Assembly (NCBI GenBank): GCA_031771865.1
Contig: JASISA010000025.1
Span: 372,001 to 436,000, forward strand
Source of the DNA: Nothophaeocryptopus gaeumannii
Taxonomy: Eukaryota > Ascomycota > Dothideomycetes > Mycosphaerellales > Mycosphaerellaceae
Reading direction: 5' to 3'
DNA: 64,000 bases
Shown: positions 21,350 through 32,230 of the stretch, one piece after another
Position numbering within the stretch: the first letter of the stretch is position 1
Layout: each line of letters opens with the position of its first letter
Translations under genes and position numbers: made by a program
Notes under the pieces: generated by a model
Databases searched by the model: none
What the model saw: the letters and a program-made list of their open reading frames with translations, nothing else
What the model was told of the DNA's origin: nothing

Positions 21350-23225
21350 GAGCAGCGAGTCTGGCTACATGCTTCTGTTCTCGGCCATGGCTGTCTTTCT
21401 TGCTTTGATGTCAGCGAGTTATGAGCATTCAAAGTAAATGGGTCACAGTGTTTTGAGAAGAGCGCGCCTTTTCAATGACATGAGAAATTGCAAAGCGTCT
21501 TTCGAGCGTATCTAGACAGTCGTCAGACCTGCAACATGTCCTAGGTCAAAGCAAGAGTCAATGATTCCGAAGGTCGTATCAAAAGTCCGTCTCGGGACTC
21601 AACTCTATCGATCAAAGGTAGCAAGATCATAGAGGTCGATGTATCGGACCGCGACGCCGGCACCAGTAGCCGCGGCCGCTATCTCAACAGATACCTCGTA
21701 TACTTCTCTCCCTTCACTCGGTGCGACGACATTGCCAGACGTTGCTCAGGTGCTTGATGTTGCCGAATCTCCAGTTGCTTTGTCTTGGACCTGCTCCTGT
21801 CACTGCATGACACCTGCGGTCCACAGTCAGCGCCATAATGAGAGTAGCGACTATTGGTGTTCGTGTCTTGAGCTGTGAGGAAGGTAGTCGTAGTCGTAGT
21901 CGTAGTCGTAGTCGTAGTTGTAGTCGTAGTCCTGGCAGTGAGCAGTGCTGGAAAACGAAGCAGGTGCAGTCTCAACTGAGTCTTAACTATGGAGTCCGGG
22001 TACCACGCTTGGCTGAGATTAAGGCCGGACTAGCGCGAACCTTAGAGAGCAACAGCCACGTGACATACCTGGGCGGATGACCTGAGTGTCTCCTGCTTTT
22101 GCTTCCCCTTGCCCTTGTCCTCAAACATCCATCGGCGTGTTCACGAAAAGCCAATGCACCTCGATACGCCTCCTCCGCAGTGCCTCCGAGAGGCTGCCAA
22201 AGTGACCTGATGCCGAACATGTGCAGTCTGCCGAGACGCAGAGTATTCACGAGCCGATATCACTTGGTCGGTCCGGAAGCCACCTGCCTGAAGTCTTGGC
22301 CTGGTGCCTTATCTCCGACCTGGACAAGATGGAGCCATGGCCTCTGAGTGCCTGGTGAACCGTTCAAGAGCTGTACAAGACAGTCTCCGGGCAACGAACT
22401 CTCTGCCCGCCCCGCCCTCCGGATCTGGGCCCAGACGTTTTGATAGGAAAGGATGCCACATCATGAGAGGTATTGGCATCTCAGGTCTCTGCAGATATCT
22501 CCCTGAGACGCATTTCCGTGGAGTCTCATTTTGTTCCACGCTGTTCGAGAGGATTGAAAGATCATCCTCAGAATAGCTCGCAGGCATAATTTGTTCCATC
22601 CTCTGGATACGATTCTGCTTGACGGCGTTTTGAAGACTGCTGCCCATAGCTCATGCTTGTTCTCGCCTCCGATGCTTCGAGGATGTCGGCATCGGCAGTG
22701 TTTGAGCCATCGCCTGCCAGGGATTCGGTGAATAGCAAGATCTGGCCTGCAAGGTGGGAGCTACAGAAGCAACTCATGCTGCGCGTCCGCTCCCAACGTG
22801 CCGTTACTTCAACACGTTACTACCTTGAGTGACTATGTCCATTTCCTCACTTGCTCCGAGTCAGTCTGTATTGACCTTCAATTGTCCTCCTAGCACCACT
22901 GCCTATCTCAGAGCCGAGAGGAGGTGCATTTAGCCTTTCTAATCCCCTGATCGATAGCACTTACCGACGAACCTTACCTGTCCAGCTCCCTCCCCACATC
23001 AAATGCTACGTCAGTATCACTAAACATCAGTTCACCTCTGTTGACGGGTACCTGCAGCAACACAGTCCCCTCGCTCCATCCATTGGCATTGGTTTGTGCA
23101 ACCTTAAGAACCAACGTCAACCCCACCGTCGCAGTTGCATTGTGATTGCCGGACGCGTATACGAGACTCTTTTATCACAATGGCTTCTCCTCAACCGACG
23201 ACAAGCTTCGGCCACATCCTTCAAC
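21350..23225. other. Gene-poor stretch of 1.9 kb with a hexamer microsatellite
   Basis: The longest stretch without a supported gene. It holds a (GTAGTC)8-type repeat at 21884-21931. Overlapping minus-strand frames at about 22309-22777 have no recognised domain and no clear start. The right end is the promoter of the GH20 gene. No tRNA or transposon ends were recognised by eye. Confidence 0.5.
21884..21931. repeat. (GTAGTC)n microsatellite, eight units
   Basis: Eight hexamers read directly, with one T-for-C change in the sixth unit. Noncoding context. Confidence 0.9.
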
Positions 23226-25391
23226 ATGACGGTCTTTAAGACGCTTCTGTCGGCTTCGGCATTGTGGGCCGGTAGTGGTCTGGCAGACCTGCTCGGAGTG
23301 CCCACCGTACCATATACAGCTTCTTCGTCCAGCAGCGGCTCTTTGGATCTCGAGACAATTCGCAGCATTGTGATCGACAGCTCACATGCTGGTGACAAGG
23401 ATACCAATGGCTGGACTCTCATCCCGCCTAGCTTGACCGAGTTCGCGAATACATTTGCCAAGGACTTCGCTTCCGTCGTTGGAAAGAATATCTCTCTCCA
23501 GAGCAGCTCCAGTGCTTCGCCATCATCATCTATCACCTTGACGATTGGAAACGACCTCGGCTTCGAAGATGCTGCGGGACGGTGGACTTCGGAAGCATAC
23601 GCTCTGGAAGTCAGCACATCAGGCGTCAAGATCACAGGCGCGAGTCCGTTAGGTGTCTGGTGGGGCACGAGATCAGTTCTGCAGCAAGCAGTCTTGAACA
23701 ATGCGTCTATTCCGATTGGAAAAGGGGTAGACGCACCGGGATGGGGTACGAGAGGTGTGATGTTTGATGCAGGCCGACATTACTATCCGAAAGAGTTTAT
23801 TGTGGAAATGTGCAATTGGATGAGCTGGTGGAAGATGAACACTTTTCACCTGCATATCTCCGACAACCTGTACAACAATGTCGACGTCTACTCTTTTGAA
23901 CGACAGCTGGAACTCTACTCTGCATTCCGTCTTTGGTCTGACGATCCCGCAGTCGCTGGACTCAACAAGCGCCGCAACGAATCTTACACACGAGACGACT
24001 TCGATTTCATCCAGTCGAGCTGCGCGGCACGAGGTGTTACCATCATACCAGAGATCGAGGCTCCTGGCCATGCCCTCGTCATCACGCAGTGGAAGCCCGA
24101 GCTCGGCATCGACGAGCAGCTTGACCTTTTGAATCTGTCAAATCCGGACGCAACGACGCAAATGGAAAGTATCTGGAAGACGTTCCTGCCTTGGTTCCAC
24201 AGCAAGGTCGTCCATATCGGAGCCGATGAGTACGTCGACTCCCATCTCTCCAACGACGCACTCGCAGATGTCTACAATACCTTTGTCAACACCATGAACG
24301 ACTACATCTACAAAGAGTCCGGCAAGAGCATCCGCATATGGGGCACTTTCCCGCCGAAGAGCAATTACACAGAGAACATCGCGAAGAATGTTACTATTCA
24401 GCATTGGGCATATTTCGAAGATAATCCATACTACGACTATATCAAGAACGGATACAGTGTAGTAAACGCCGATGACGCATCCTACATCGTCGTAAAATAT
24501 AGTACCCCTTACCCGCAAACCCTCAACAAGACCCGCATCTTCCACGGCAACCCAGCGACCGGTGGCCCTTACGCGCCTTATATTTTCAGTATCACCAACT
24601 CCACGAACAATCCTCCTCCTGACTCTCCGTATGTTGTCGGCCACCTCGCAGCCCAATGGAATGATTACGGACCTAATACATCTACCTACCTCGAAGCCTA
24701 CTACTCCTGGGCTCAATACCTCCCTGCCTTGGCGGATAAACAATGGGGTGGAACAATCGAAGAAGCGGACTACGACGATATCTACCCGTCTCTGCAAGCT
24801 GCTGCACCAGCAGCCAACTTGGATCGAAGGATCAAGTCGAAGGGGGAGACGATTGTGGAGTATGATTTTACATCTCTCAGTCCAGGACCCTCCGGCGTGC
24901 AGATCAAAGATCAGTCCGGGAATGGATATGATGCGAATACGACTTGTCCCGTTGCAGGAGGATTCATCGATCTTGCGAAGAACTGCACCGTTACCACACC
25001 TCTGACGTCGAAGGGCATGGATTATACCTTCTCTTTCACCCTCCTTCAAACCTCCAACGCCGCCGGGCCGATCTTCACGGGCCCCGACAGTGCGCTTTGG
25101 TCTGGGAATGGAACTTCTACGCAGTTGATGTTGGTAGCGGCGGGCAATGCGTTCGCGTTGAATTATTCATTGCCGACTGGGGATTGGGTTAATGGGAATT
25201 TGATCGGCAGGGGGAACCGGACGTTCTTTAGTGCGAATGGGTTGGAGGAGATGGAGTTCTTGACCATCGTTGGTGTTAATGGAGCGAGTTTTGCTTGGGC
25301 GAGGATGGCTGTTGTTGCGCCGCTCGCTACCATAGGAGGGGGGAGTTGGGAAGGACAGATGAAGAGTTTGAAGTTGGTAGATCATGCGTAA
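23226..25391 (+). CDS. Secreted GH20 family beta-N-acetylhexosaminidase-like protein with C-terminal concanavalin-like region
   Basis: Intronless, 721 residues from the ATG at 23226. An N-terminal signal peptide (TLLSASALWAGSGLADL) predicts export. Residues about 30-150 form the GH20b-type accessory domain. The catalytic barrel (about 155-490) shows RGVMFDAGRHYYP, WWKMNTFHLHISDN, IIPEIEAPGHA and HIGADEY with the Asp334-Glu335 catalytic pair. Many N-glycosylation sequons occur. Residues about 520-715 look like a beta-sandwich LamG/ConA-like region (VEYDFTSLSPGPSG, IKDQSGNGYDANT), an arrangement known in fungal GH20 proteins. The substrate is expected to be terminal GlcNAc or GalNAc in chitin fragments or glycans. 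The TAA stop sits inside a GTAAGT sequence, so a short additional 3' exon cannot be excluded. Confidence 0.88.
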   Translation: MTVFKTLLSASALWAGSGLADLLGVPTVPYTASSSSSGSLDLETIRSIVIDSSHAGDKDTNGWTLIPPSLTEFANTFAKDFASVVGKNISLQSSSSASPSSSITLTIGNDLGFEDAAGRWTSEAYALEVSTSGVKITGASPLGVWWGTRSVLQQAVLNNASIPIGKGVDAPGWGTRGVMFDAGRHYYPKEFIVEMCNWMSWWKMNTFHLHISDNLYNNVDVYSFERQLELYSAFRLWSDDPAVAGLNKRRNESYTRDDFDFIQSSCAARGVTIIPEIEAPGHALVITQWKPELGIDEQLDLLNLSNPDATTQMESIWKTFLPWFHSKVVHIGADEYVDSHLSNDALADVYNTFVNTMNDYIYKESGKSIRIWGTFPPKSNYTENIAKNVTIQHWAYFEDNPYYDYIKNGYSVVNADDASYIVVKYSTPYPQTLNKTRIFHGNPATGGPYAPYIFSITNSTNNPPPDSPYVVGHLAAQWNDYGPNTSTYLEAYYSWAQYLPALADKQWGGTIEEADYDDIYPSLQAAAPAANLDRRIKSKGETIVEYDFTSLSPGPSGVQIKDQSGNGYDANTTCPVAGGFIDLAKNCTVTTPLTSKGMDYTFSFTLLQTSNAAGPIFTGPDSALWSGNGTSTQLMLVAAGNAFALNYSLPTGDWVNGNLIGRGNRTFFSANGLEEMEFLTIVGVNGASFAWARMAVVAPLATIGGGSWEGQMKSLKLVDHA

Positions 25392-25456
25392 GTATTGAGC
25401 AAGAAGTCGTAATACGTGATAGACCAGTCGCCTGAGGCGGAGGAGATATAACGACC

Positions 25457-26434
25457 TTAATCATGAGGCTCCATCACTTTATTTCCTTCAACAGCCTCCG
25501 CAAACCCTGGGATCGCAGTCGTATGACACCATGGCTTAGCGGCAATCTCCTCCCTAATTGTGCCCGCAAAACATCCGCTCCATTTCATTCTTGGATGCTG
25601 CCTTACAACTTGCTCGATGACGGACTTATCGACCAACCATGACTGCCATCCCTGCGTATCACAAAGGATCAGCACACACTCTCATCAATCAATCAATCAA
25701 TCAATCCATCCATCCGTGGGTAGGTGGGCAGGTGGGCTTGTGTCGGGCCTTACCATATTATCAAACTCCGTCGCCAACTGCACAAGTTGTCCCATTCTCG
25801 AAATCGTTCCCGTATCTCCCGGATCCTGATGGCGGATGATTGCTTCGCAGACACTTTCCGCTTGAGCTTGCGGTGCCCCGAAAGCCTTCAATTGCTCTAG
25901 GGCGATGAATCCACCTTGAAACTCGAAAGAGAGATGGGTGGAGGAGCGGTTAGATTCAGTGGTGGCGATGTCGTGGAAGAGGACTGTGAGGGCCCATGTT
26001 TCGAAGAAGGCGGAGCTGGTAGAGGGGGAGGTGATCCAGGAGGGGAAGTGTTGGGTTACGATTGTATGGCCTAGGTTGCCAGATCAGTATGTGGACTTTC
26101 GCAGGTTTGTGTTGGGAGATGGCAAACCATAACAATAAACCCTCAAACTATGGTTATAAACCTGTTCCGGGAGTCGCTCTTTGACATACGCCTGGGCTTT
26201 CTTCACGACGTCCGTCTGAGGCCATATAGCATCGAATTCGACATCCGTGGCAGCTGTCTTGGCGTCCGACTCTGAGGGCACATTGGACCTATTGCGTGGA
26301 ACATCGACCCATCCGAATTCTTCGATTTGTAGTTTGGGCATCTTTATATTGCTTGCTATCGTTGGTTCTGATGTTTCTCTTGCTGGACGCGAAAGAGAGC
26401 TGTTCTTATCATACTGAGGTACCTTTCTCTTCAT
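25457..26434 (-). CDS. Cyanamide-hydratase-like HD-domain protein
   Basis: Three exons, 26128-26434, 25754-26070 and 25457-25651, with GT-AG introns 26071-26127 (57 bp) and 25652-25753 (102 bp); 272 residues. Family marks: EEFGWVDVPRN, LPEQVYNHSLRVYCYG (first metal His), VLFHDIATTESN (HD pair), FEFQGGFIAL, AIIRHQD (further His), QLATEFDNMG, and a C-terminus with WSGCFAGTIREEIAAKPWCH. This is the fungal cyanamide hydratase / Ddi2-Ddi3 type, which adds water to cyanamide to form urea, and is metal dependent. Substrate specificity varies in the family. The first ATG (26434) is used; a second in-frame ATG at 26341 (MPKLQIEEFG) is closer to the conserved region and may be the real start. Intron 2 contains an (ATCA)n repeat. 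Confidence 0.85.
25684..25715. repeat. (ATCA)n/(ATCC)n short repeat inside an intron
   Basis: Tetranucleotide run read directly, within the second intron of the HD-domain gene. Confidence 0.85.
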
Positions 26435-26767
26435 GAGGTGAGGTCATCATGAACCTCCCACTTTGTCAGCCGTCGTGCAACGGTCAGCTCCGATTGCGCC
26501 CTGTGTTGTCTGTTCAAATGGCCTTTGAAGCGAGATGGGTACGCAAAGCGACACGGTATGGACCAGCTTGCCACTTCCAGAATCGTGAGGTCGCAGGATC
26601 TGTGGTCTTCTGGAACAGAGTTGACCTTACCGATTTGGGGCATAACGGAGCGAGATGGAAACAGATTAGTCGTGCGAAAGGAAGGTGTCCAAGGTCTCTG
26701 CATTGCACTTCTGCTGGATGGTATTCACCAAGAGCATGAAGTCAAACCAAATATCCATCCAGGTGCC
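26435..26767. other. Intergenic, 333 bp
   Basis: Upstream of the HD-domain gene and downstream of NUP85 (both minus). Only short unrelated frames. Nothing else seen. Confidence 0.45.
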
Positions 26768-29700
26768 CTACCAATTCAACTTCCCACCCCAGCCCCCTGC
26801 GACTTCTTGAATAAGCGCTTCCCTCACCAACTTGACGACCTGCGTCTCATTCGCTTCAATACCTCCATTTACGAGTCCCTGTCTCCAGTCCCAGCACCGC
26901 TCAATCATTTCGCCCTTCTTCAGACCTTGACTAGCAGCCATCATGCTCTGCGAAGCGAGCATCTCCCAGCTGCTGCTTTCAGAAAGTTTGCTTCTTGTTT
27001 TCTTGAACGGCCCAGTGCCTGTGTTGGTCTCCTCACGGTACGCATTAAGCGAGGCCGAGAGTAAAGACTCTGCGTTCTCGCGTATGCGACCCGGCGAGGC
27101 GACAAAATCTTCCAATGTGGCTAATAGAGCGAAGACCTGCTGCTGAGTGAAGACACGCACTCCCTGGCCGAGAAAGGGGAGAGCTTCGCCGACAAGCGCG
27201 AGCAGGCCGTCGACGGGAATGACGGATTCGACTTCTGGATCGTATAGGCCACCGGGTATGCAATCTGCTGCGCTCTTGGTGACTGCGAACAGAGCTGCTG
27301 CCGCTTGCCGTCTTCGTTCTAGCGATTTCAGTGGCTGGTCCGTAGCATTTGAGTCCTGGTCGCGCAGCTCGTAGTATTTGCGCAAAGTAGCGTACCCGCT
27401 GAGATGGGTTGACAGTAGAGTCGCGGCTTCAAGATCAGTGCGACCCAAGTCCTTTAGACCTGATCGGCTCTTGCTGATCAGTGAGTCAAGCTTGGCATCC
27501 AGTTGTCTTCGAGTGGGCATCGCGGCGGAGTGCAACAGACAGAGTGAGGTCAGCAGAGAGATTGTGCTCTTCAGCTTCTCTGCTGCTTGTGCTCGCGCGT
27601 AGTAAATCAGGGCCGCGCCGTATGACTGCGTGGTCTCTGCAAGGTTATCGGCGTAGCGCTCTGCGATGTTGCGTCGCTGCTCTGTCTGACCCAGCGCGTC
27701 ACAGACATTGAGCACCTTGTCAACAGTATCTTCGCTTGTCAGCTGCAGCTTGTCCAATAGGTCGCTGATTTTCGTTTGCGCGTTGCCGCCTTGTTCAAGC
27801 CGGTTGAGGATGGCGATGGACAGCTCCCAGCCCTCTTGGTCCCCAATCTAGAAGAGGTCAGCCGTGCTCAAAGTCACTTCATGATACATCTCACCTTGGC
27901 CCTCGCAGACAGCTGATCGGCATACTCGCTCAGTATGTCGTCTCTATCAATGCCATCGGTCGTCGTCTTTGGCGGTCCATACGAAAGTACAAGGAGATCT
28001 TCCTTAGAAAGCCCCTGTTCAAGCAGGCCGCCACGACTTCTCGGGCGATCCGAAGGCAGCCAATTGCCCAACGCCGCAAGCTCAACCACCGCACCCGTGA
28101 CAGGCATGCTCCAAGTGCGGAGAATGCTCACGACAGCCGTGGTCTGGTCTTCCAGTACACTCACCAGTCCAAGATGGACCAGATCAGTCGTCTCGGGCTG
28201 GAAAACAGCACCGTTCTCTGTGTCCTGATCCCCTGCCTCTTTCACTCTCAAGAATGCATCTGCGAGTCTTCTGCGATACGCAGCCAGTGGTGCAACATCA
28301 ACCTCTCTCGTTCGAGCTCCCTGCTTTCGCATACTGCTCTTTGCGAAGCTGGCATCAAGATTGGACTCATCTGCACCGTCCCACCAGACTGTGAGGTAGA
28401 TGGCGCCCTCGAGCCAGTCCTGGGCAGCCATGAGGATGTCATCTGCTTGACCCAGCAGGAAGCCGTAAAGGAGACGCAGGTTGTCGTAGATGCTCCATGG
28501 GACCTTACTCTGGGCTTTTCTGCTCGCACTCGACAAATTCAAGCTGTCCGCGCCGCCCATGCTGCGTTGGAATACGTTTCCACCTGACAGAGAGCCTCCC
28601 ATGTCATCCCCTTCCGCAAATGCTGCAAGCTCTTCTAATGTGGTTTGTACTTGTTGACGGAAAATCGTCCACTCCATGCTTTTGACGTCCCAATTGCTGT
28701 ATCGGAACGCTGGGCATGACTCCAGCGTTCTGACGCAGGACCTCACCACCAGCTCAATGTTTTCGAGTTGCTGTCCGTGATATCCGGGCTCCGGTGAGCC
28801 ATCATCGAGTGCAGAGTCGGCGTGCTCCCAACCAGCATCCTTCAATAAGCGGATCGTGCGATCGAGCCTGCCGCGCAACAGTGTTGCAAATACTACGTCC
28901 CAATATGTCTCAGAAGCCGAGGGTGAAGGTCGATTGAGGTGGATCGCGTCGTAGTCGTCAGGGAATGGTTTGTGGTGGGTATTAAGCCACTCGAGCAGTG
29001 CCTGTGGTATGGGGGCGCTGCGGGCCGGTGGAGAAGTAGCAATGAGGGCGCGCTGCGATCGGGCGGGAGCTTGCTGTGGCTTCTTCGTGTGTGGGTGGTG
29101 TAGTTGAAGGAGCAGCGACGCGAGGTAATTCGCTCTCGTGAATGGGCTATTGGACTCTGGTCCAACGCCACCAGGCTTCGTCGCGGCCTCGCTACTCTGT
29201 GCCCATAGCTTTGTGAGGTCTGCGGCTGCCTCGGTGATTATGCTGTCATCTGGCGTTGACTGACGCTGGAAACTCGAGTCCAATTCAGAGACAACGCGCT
29301 CGCCAGACAGGATGATGTTGTCTGGCTCGGTCAATTGCGCTGGCTTCTTGTTCTTAGTCGCATCACGCGCCGTTGTCGCCAAGCCACTGTTCTCGCGCAC
29401 ACGTCCATCATGACTTCTCTTGAACCCTCGAGGTGGACTGCGCTGCGGCGGCATAGAGCTCATGAAGGCCGGCCTCGCGGGTGGAGGCGCGTCGATGTCC
29501 TCGTCCAGCTCGTAGTCACCATCTGCATCTTCGTCCTCGTCGTATTCGTCGTCGTCGGGCACAGTGAAGGACCCATTCTTGTACCTGCCCGGGCTCTTCT
29601 TTGGATTGTAAGAGCTTCCAAACCGCGAGCTCCTGGGCGGCTCTCCTTGAGGTGTGAAGCTTCGGTCAGTAAACTTATTCGTCAAGTACGTCGGAGGAGC

Positions 29701-29769
29701 GCCTGTCGGCGTAGTCGAGTTGGTGGTGTATGTCGAACGACCAGGTGTACTCGGCGGTCGAAACGACAT
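26768..29769 (-). CDS. NUP85: NUP85-like nucleoporin of the Y complex
   Basis: Scaffold protein of the outer ring (Nup84/Y complex) of the nuclear pore. Exons 27895-29769 and 26768-27847 with a 47-bp GT-AG intron (27848-27894); 984 residues. The start MSFRPPSTPGRS at 29769 is the first true ATG. The first 190 residues are disordered and carry an acidic patch (DDDEYDEDEDADGDYE). The rest is alpha-helical: SNWDVKSMEWTIFRQQVQTT, IYDNLRLLYGFLLGQADDIL, DWLEGAIYLTVWWDG, LEDQTTAVVSILRTWSMP, GLSKEDLLVLSYGPP. The second exon continues the solenoid and ends GGKLNW. The family call is by recalled resemblance to filamentous-fungal Nup85 and is fairly secure. Confidence 0.85.
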
Positions 29770-30425
29770 AGCCGCGGTGGTTTCAAGGAGAGATGGAGGT
29801 GGTGGTGTTGATTCTGAGACAAACAAAAGGTCAAAGAGCCAAGCGCAGCTCTTCACCAAACTCCGAAGTCCGTGCAACAATGACCCACCCCCTCCTCTCC
29901 TTCGTCAACCTTCACTCAATCAACCAAGCCTTTGCCATGGCATCGCATAGAACCACAGAACGACGTTCTCACGTGAAGGCATCAGATTGCCGGTCCGTGG
30001 AGGCTCCAGAATGCCCGTCCGTCTCGGTACAGCCATCATCACAACCCTGGTCTTGGCACAACATCTCAGCGACTCTCAATCCTCCTACCGGCAGAACATG
30101 TTCGCGCTGCTGCCTTCATCCGGGCATAGTCTTGTTCCAATTCCATCGCTGGCCCCATGATATGCCCGACTCAAATCTGGCAGCAGTGGAATCAATTCAA
30201 GCGCACTCTATGACCACGGGCGGTCCATAATATTTATACCCGAACGTCTATCTCATTGGTATCTTCAGGTACCTCCACATACAGGCAGGCTATTTCCAAT
30301 CTCAGCCTCACCGTAAGCGAAAGACCCATTATGGTTCATCTGCTCATATAATCCCGGTACCCTCTTGGCTCCATCTTCTTCTGCGCCTACCTTCCTGGCT
30401 ATCGTATACCTGCGGAGGCTGCAAG
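29770..30425. promoter_or_regulatory. Divergent upstream region of NUP85 and the CoA ligase gene
   Basis: 656 bp between divergent starts. No gene supported. Nothing distinctive recognised. Confidence 0.45.
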
Positions 30426-32221
30426 ATGCCTACCCTCGCTCAGTCTCATCTTCATATCCCTACCAAAGACATCATCTCGTGGTGTTATGACAACAGAGAA
30501 GGTTATGATCAGAACAAGCCTGTGAGGAAGAGAGCGAACCTCAAAATCTTCGCATTTGCTAAACGTCAAGCTAGATCTATATTGATGCAGCCACAGGCGA
30601 GTCCATCTCCTCGAACCAGGCATATATCTTGATTCGAAAGCTCGTTGCGGGCTTTCGAGCCATCGGCCTGCGCAAAGGAGATGCGGTCTGCATCCACTCA
30701 TTTAACAACCTGTACTATTCAATTCTCGTTCAAGGTATCATAGCCGCTGGCGGGGTATGGGTTGGCACGAATCCAGGTTACACTCCCTACGAACTCGAAC
30801 ACACCATCAGCTTGTCCAAGGCGAAGTTCATCATCGCGGAGCCCGAGCTTCTGAAAGCGCCGCAAGCGGTGGCGGCCAAGCTCTTCTATCGCGAGGACAA
30901 GATCATCCTCCTGGCAGACAAGAGCGATGGTGAGCATATGTCTTGGCGCTCGCTGCTAGAGCATGGCGAGCAGGACTGGGTGAAGTTCGACGATCTGAAA
31001 ACGGCCAAGAACACCACCGCGTTTTTAATGTTCAGCAGCGGAACGACAGGTCAATTGTTTCCGATCGTATTCCCTGCGATGGTCCATTGCTGACACTTGC
31101 GAAGGCCTCCCGAAAGCCGCCCAGCTCTCTCACTACAATCTTGTAGCAGAGCATACGCTGGTGCACGAAAACCCCGAGCACCCGTCTCCGTTTGAAGTTT
31201 CCATGCTCAATCCCTTACCATTCTTCCACGCCGGCATGGCTCCTTTCATGCATACAACGGTCCTTCGCTCCGGCATTCCAGCTCATGTTATGCGGCGCTT
31301 CGATGTGATAGCATTACTCCAGCATCTCGAACACTACCAGATCACACGAATTATTCTCGTCCCCCCAATGGTCGTCGCAATCATCAATGCCTCCCTCTCC
31401 GACCTCGGCGGCGTCAAACGAAGTCTCCGCTCCCTGCGCGAAGTCCTCGCCGGTGCCGCACCTCTCGACGCCGAAACCCAAACAAAATTCCAGAGACTCC
31501 TTCCTCCCAGCGGCGTCATCAACCAAGCCTGGGCCATGACCGAGACAAGCTGTCTTTGCACCAATTTCTACCCACCAGAAGCAGGTCCTGCAGGTTCAGT
31601 GGGCAGGCCTATGCCGAACATCGACATCAAGCTCTGCGATGACGAAGGCAATGAGGTCGGCCCATACGACGTTCGAGGCGAGCTTTGCGTACGAGGACCG
31701 ACCGTCATCCGCGGGTACTTGGACAATCCGAAAGCGAATGCCGAGTCCTGGTACAGTGAGGGCTTCTTTCATACAGGCGACATTGCGATTTGTGATGGCA
31801 AGACGAACTTGTTTTACATCGTAGATCGGAAGAAAGAGCTAATCAAAGTGAGAGGTTTCCAAGTAGCGCCTGCGGAGCTTGAAGGTGTTCTTCTCGCCCA
31901 TCCGGCTATCAAGGATGTGGCTGTATTTGGTGTGTTGAAGAATGGCGCGGAGCTGCCGAGAGCGCATGTGATTAAGCGGGAGGAAGCGCAGGTGAGTGAG
32001 GAGGAGGTGAAAGATTGGGTGAAGACGCGTTTGGCGAAGTATAAACAATTGGAGGGCGGTGTGAGGTTTGTGGAGAGCATACCGAAGGTACGAAGTCACT
32101 TCCATTTGGGGATGTTGCTGGTACGTACTGACACTCTACGCAGTCCGCTTCCGGCAAAATCCTCAAACGCATCCTCCGCGACCAAGCCAAACAAGAAGAG
32201 CCGTCATCCTCCAAGCTCTAA
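30426..32221 (+). CDS. 4-coumarate-CoA-ligase-like acyl-CoA synthetase with peroxisomal SKL signal
   Basis: ATP-dependent activation of a carboxylic acid to its CoA thioester. Four exons (30426-30521, 30575-31049, 31105-32087, 32144-32221) with GT-AG introns of 53, 55 and 56 bp give 543 residues. Seen: MPTLAQSHLHIPTKDIISW at the start, the AMP-binding signature SSGTTG/LPK across intron 2 (about 186-194), AWAMTETSC, GELCVRGPTVIRGYL, GFFHTGDIA, IVDRKKELIKVRGFQVAP, and the catalytic Lys in SASGKILKRILR in the last exon. The chain ends SSSKL, a canonical type 1 peroxisome signal, as in many fungal members that feed phenylpropanoid or fatty acids to beta-oxidation. Its stop is 9 bp from the stop of the convergent methyltransferase gene. 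The actual substrate is unknown. Confidence 0.92.
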
Positions 32222-32230
32222 GGTAACTCT

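Noticed and set aside
22309..22777. Two overlapping minus-strand frames in the gene-poor stretch
   Set aside because: No similarity, no splice arrangement giving one good protein; left as noncoding.
24138..25049. 303-codon minus-strand frame opposite the GH20 gene
   Set aside because: Antisense of a conserved coding sequence; Arg/Val-rich composition typical of a shadow.
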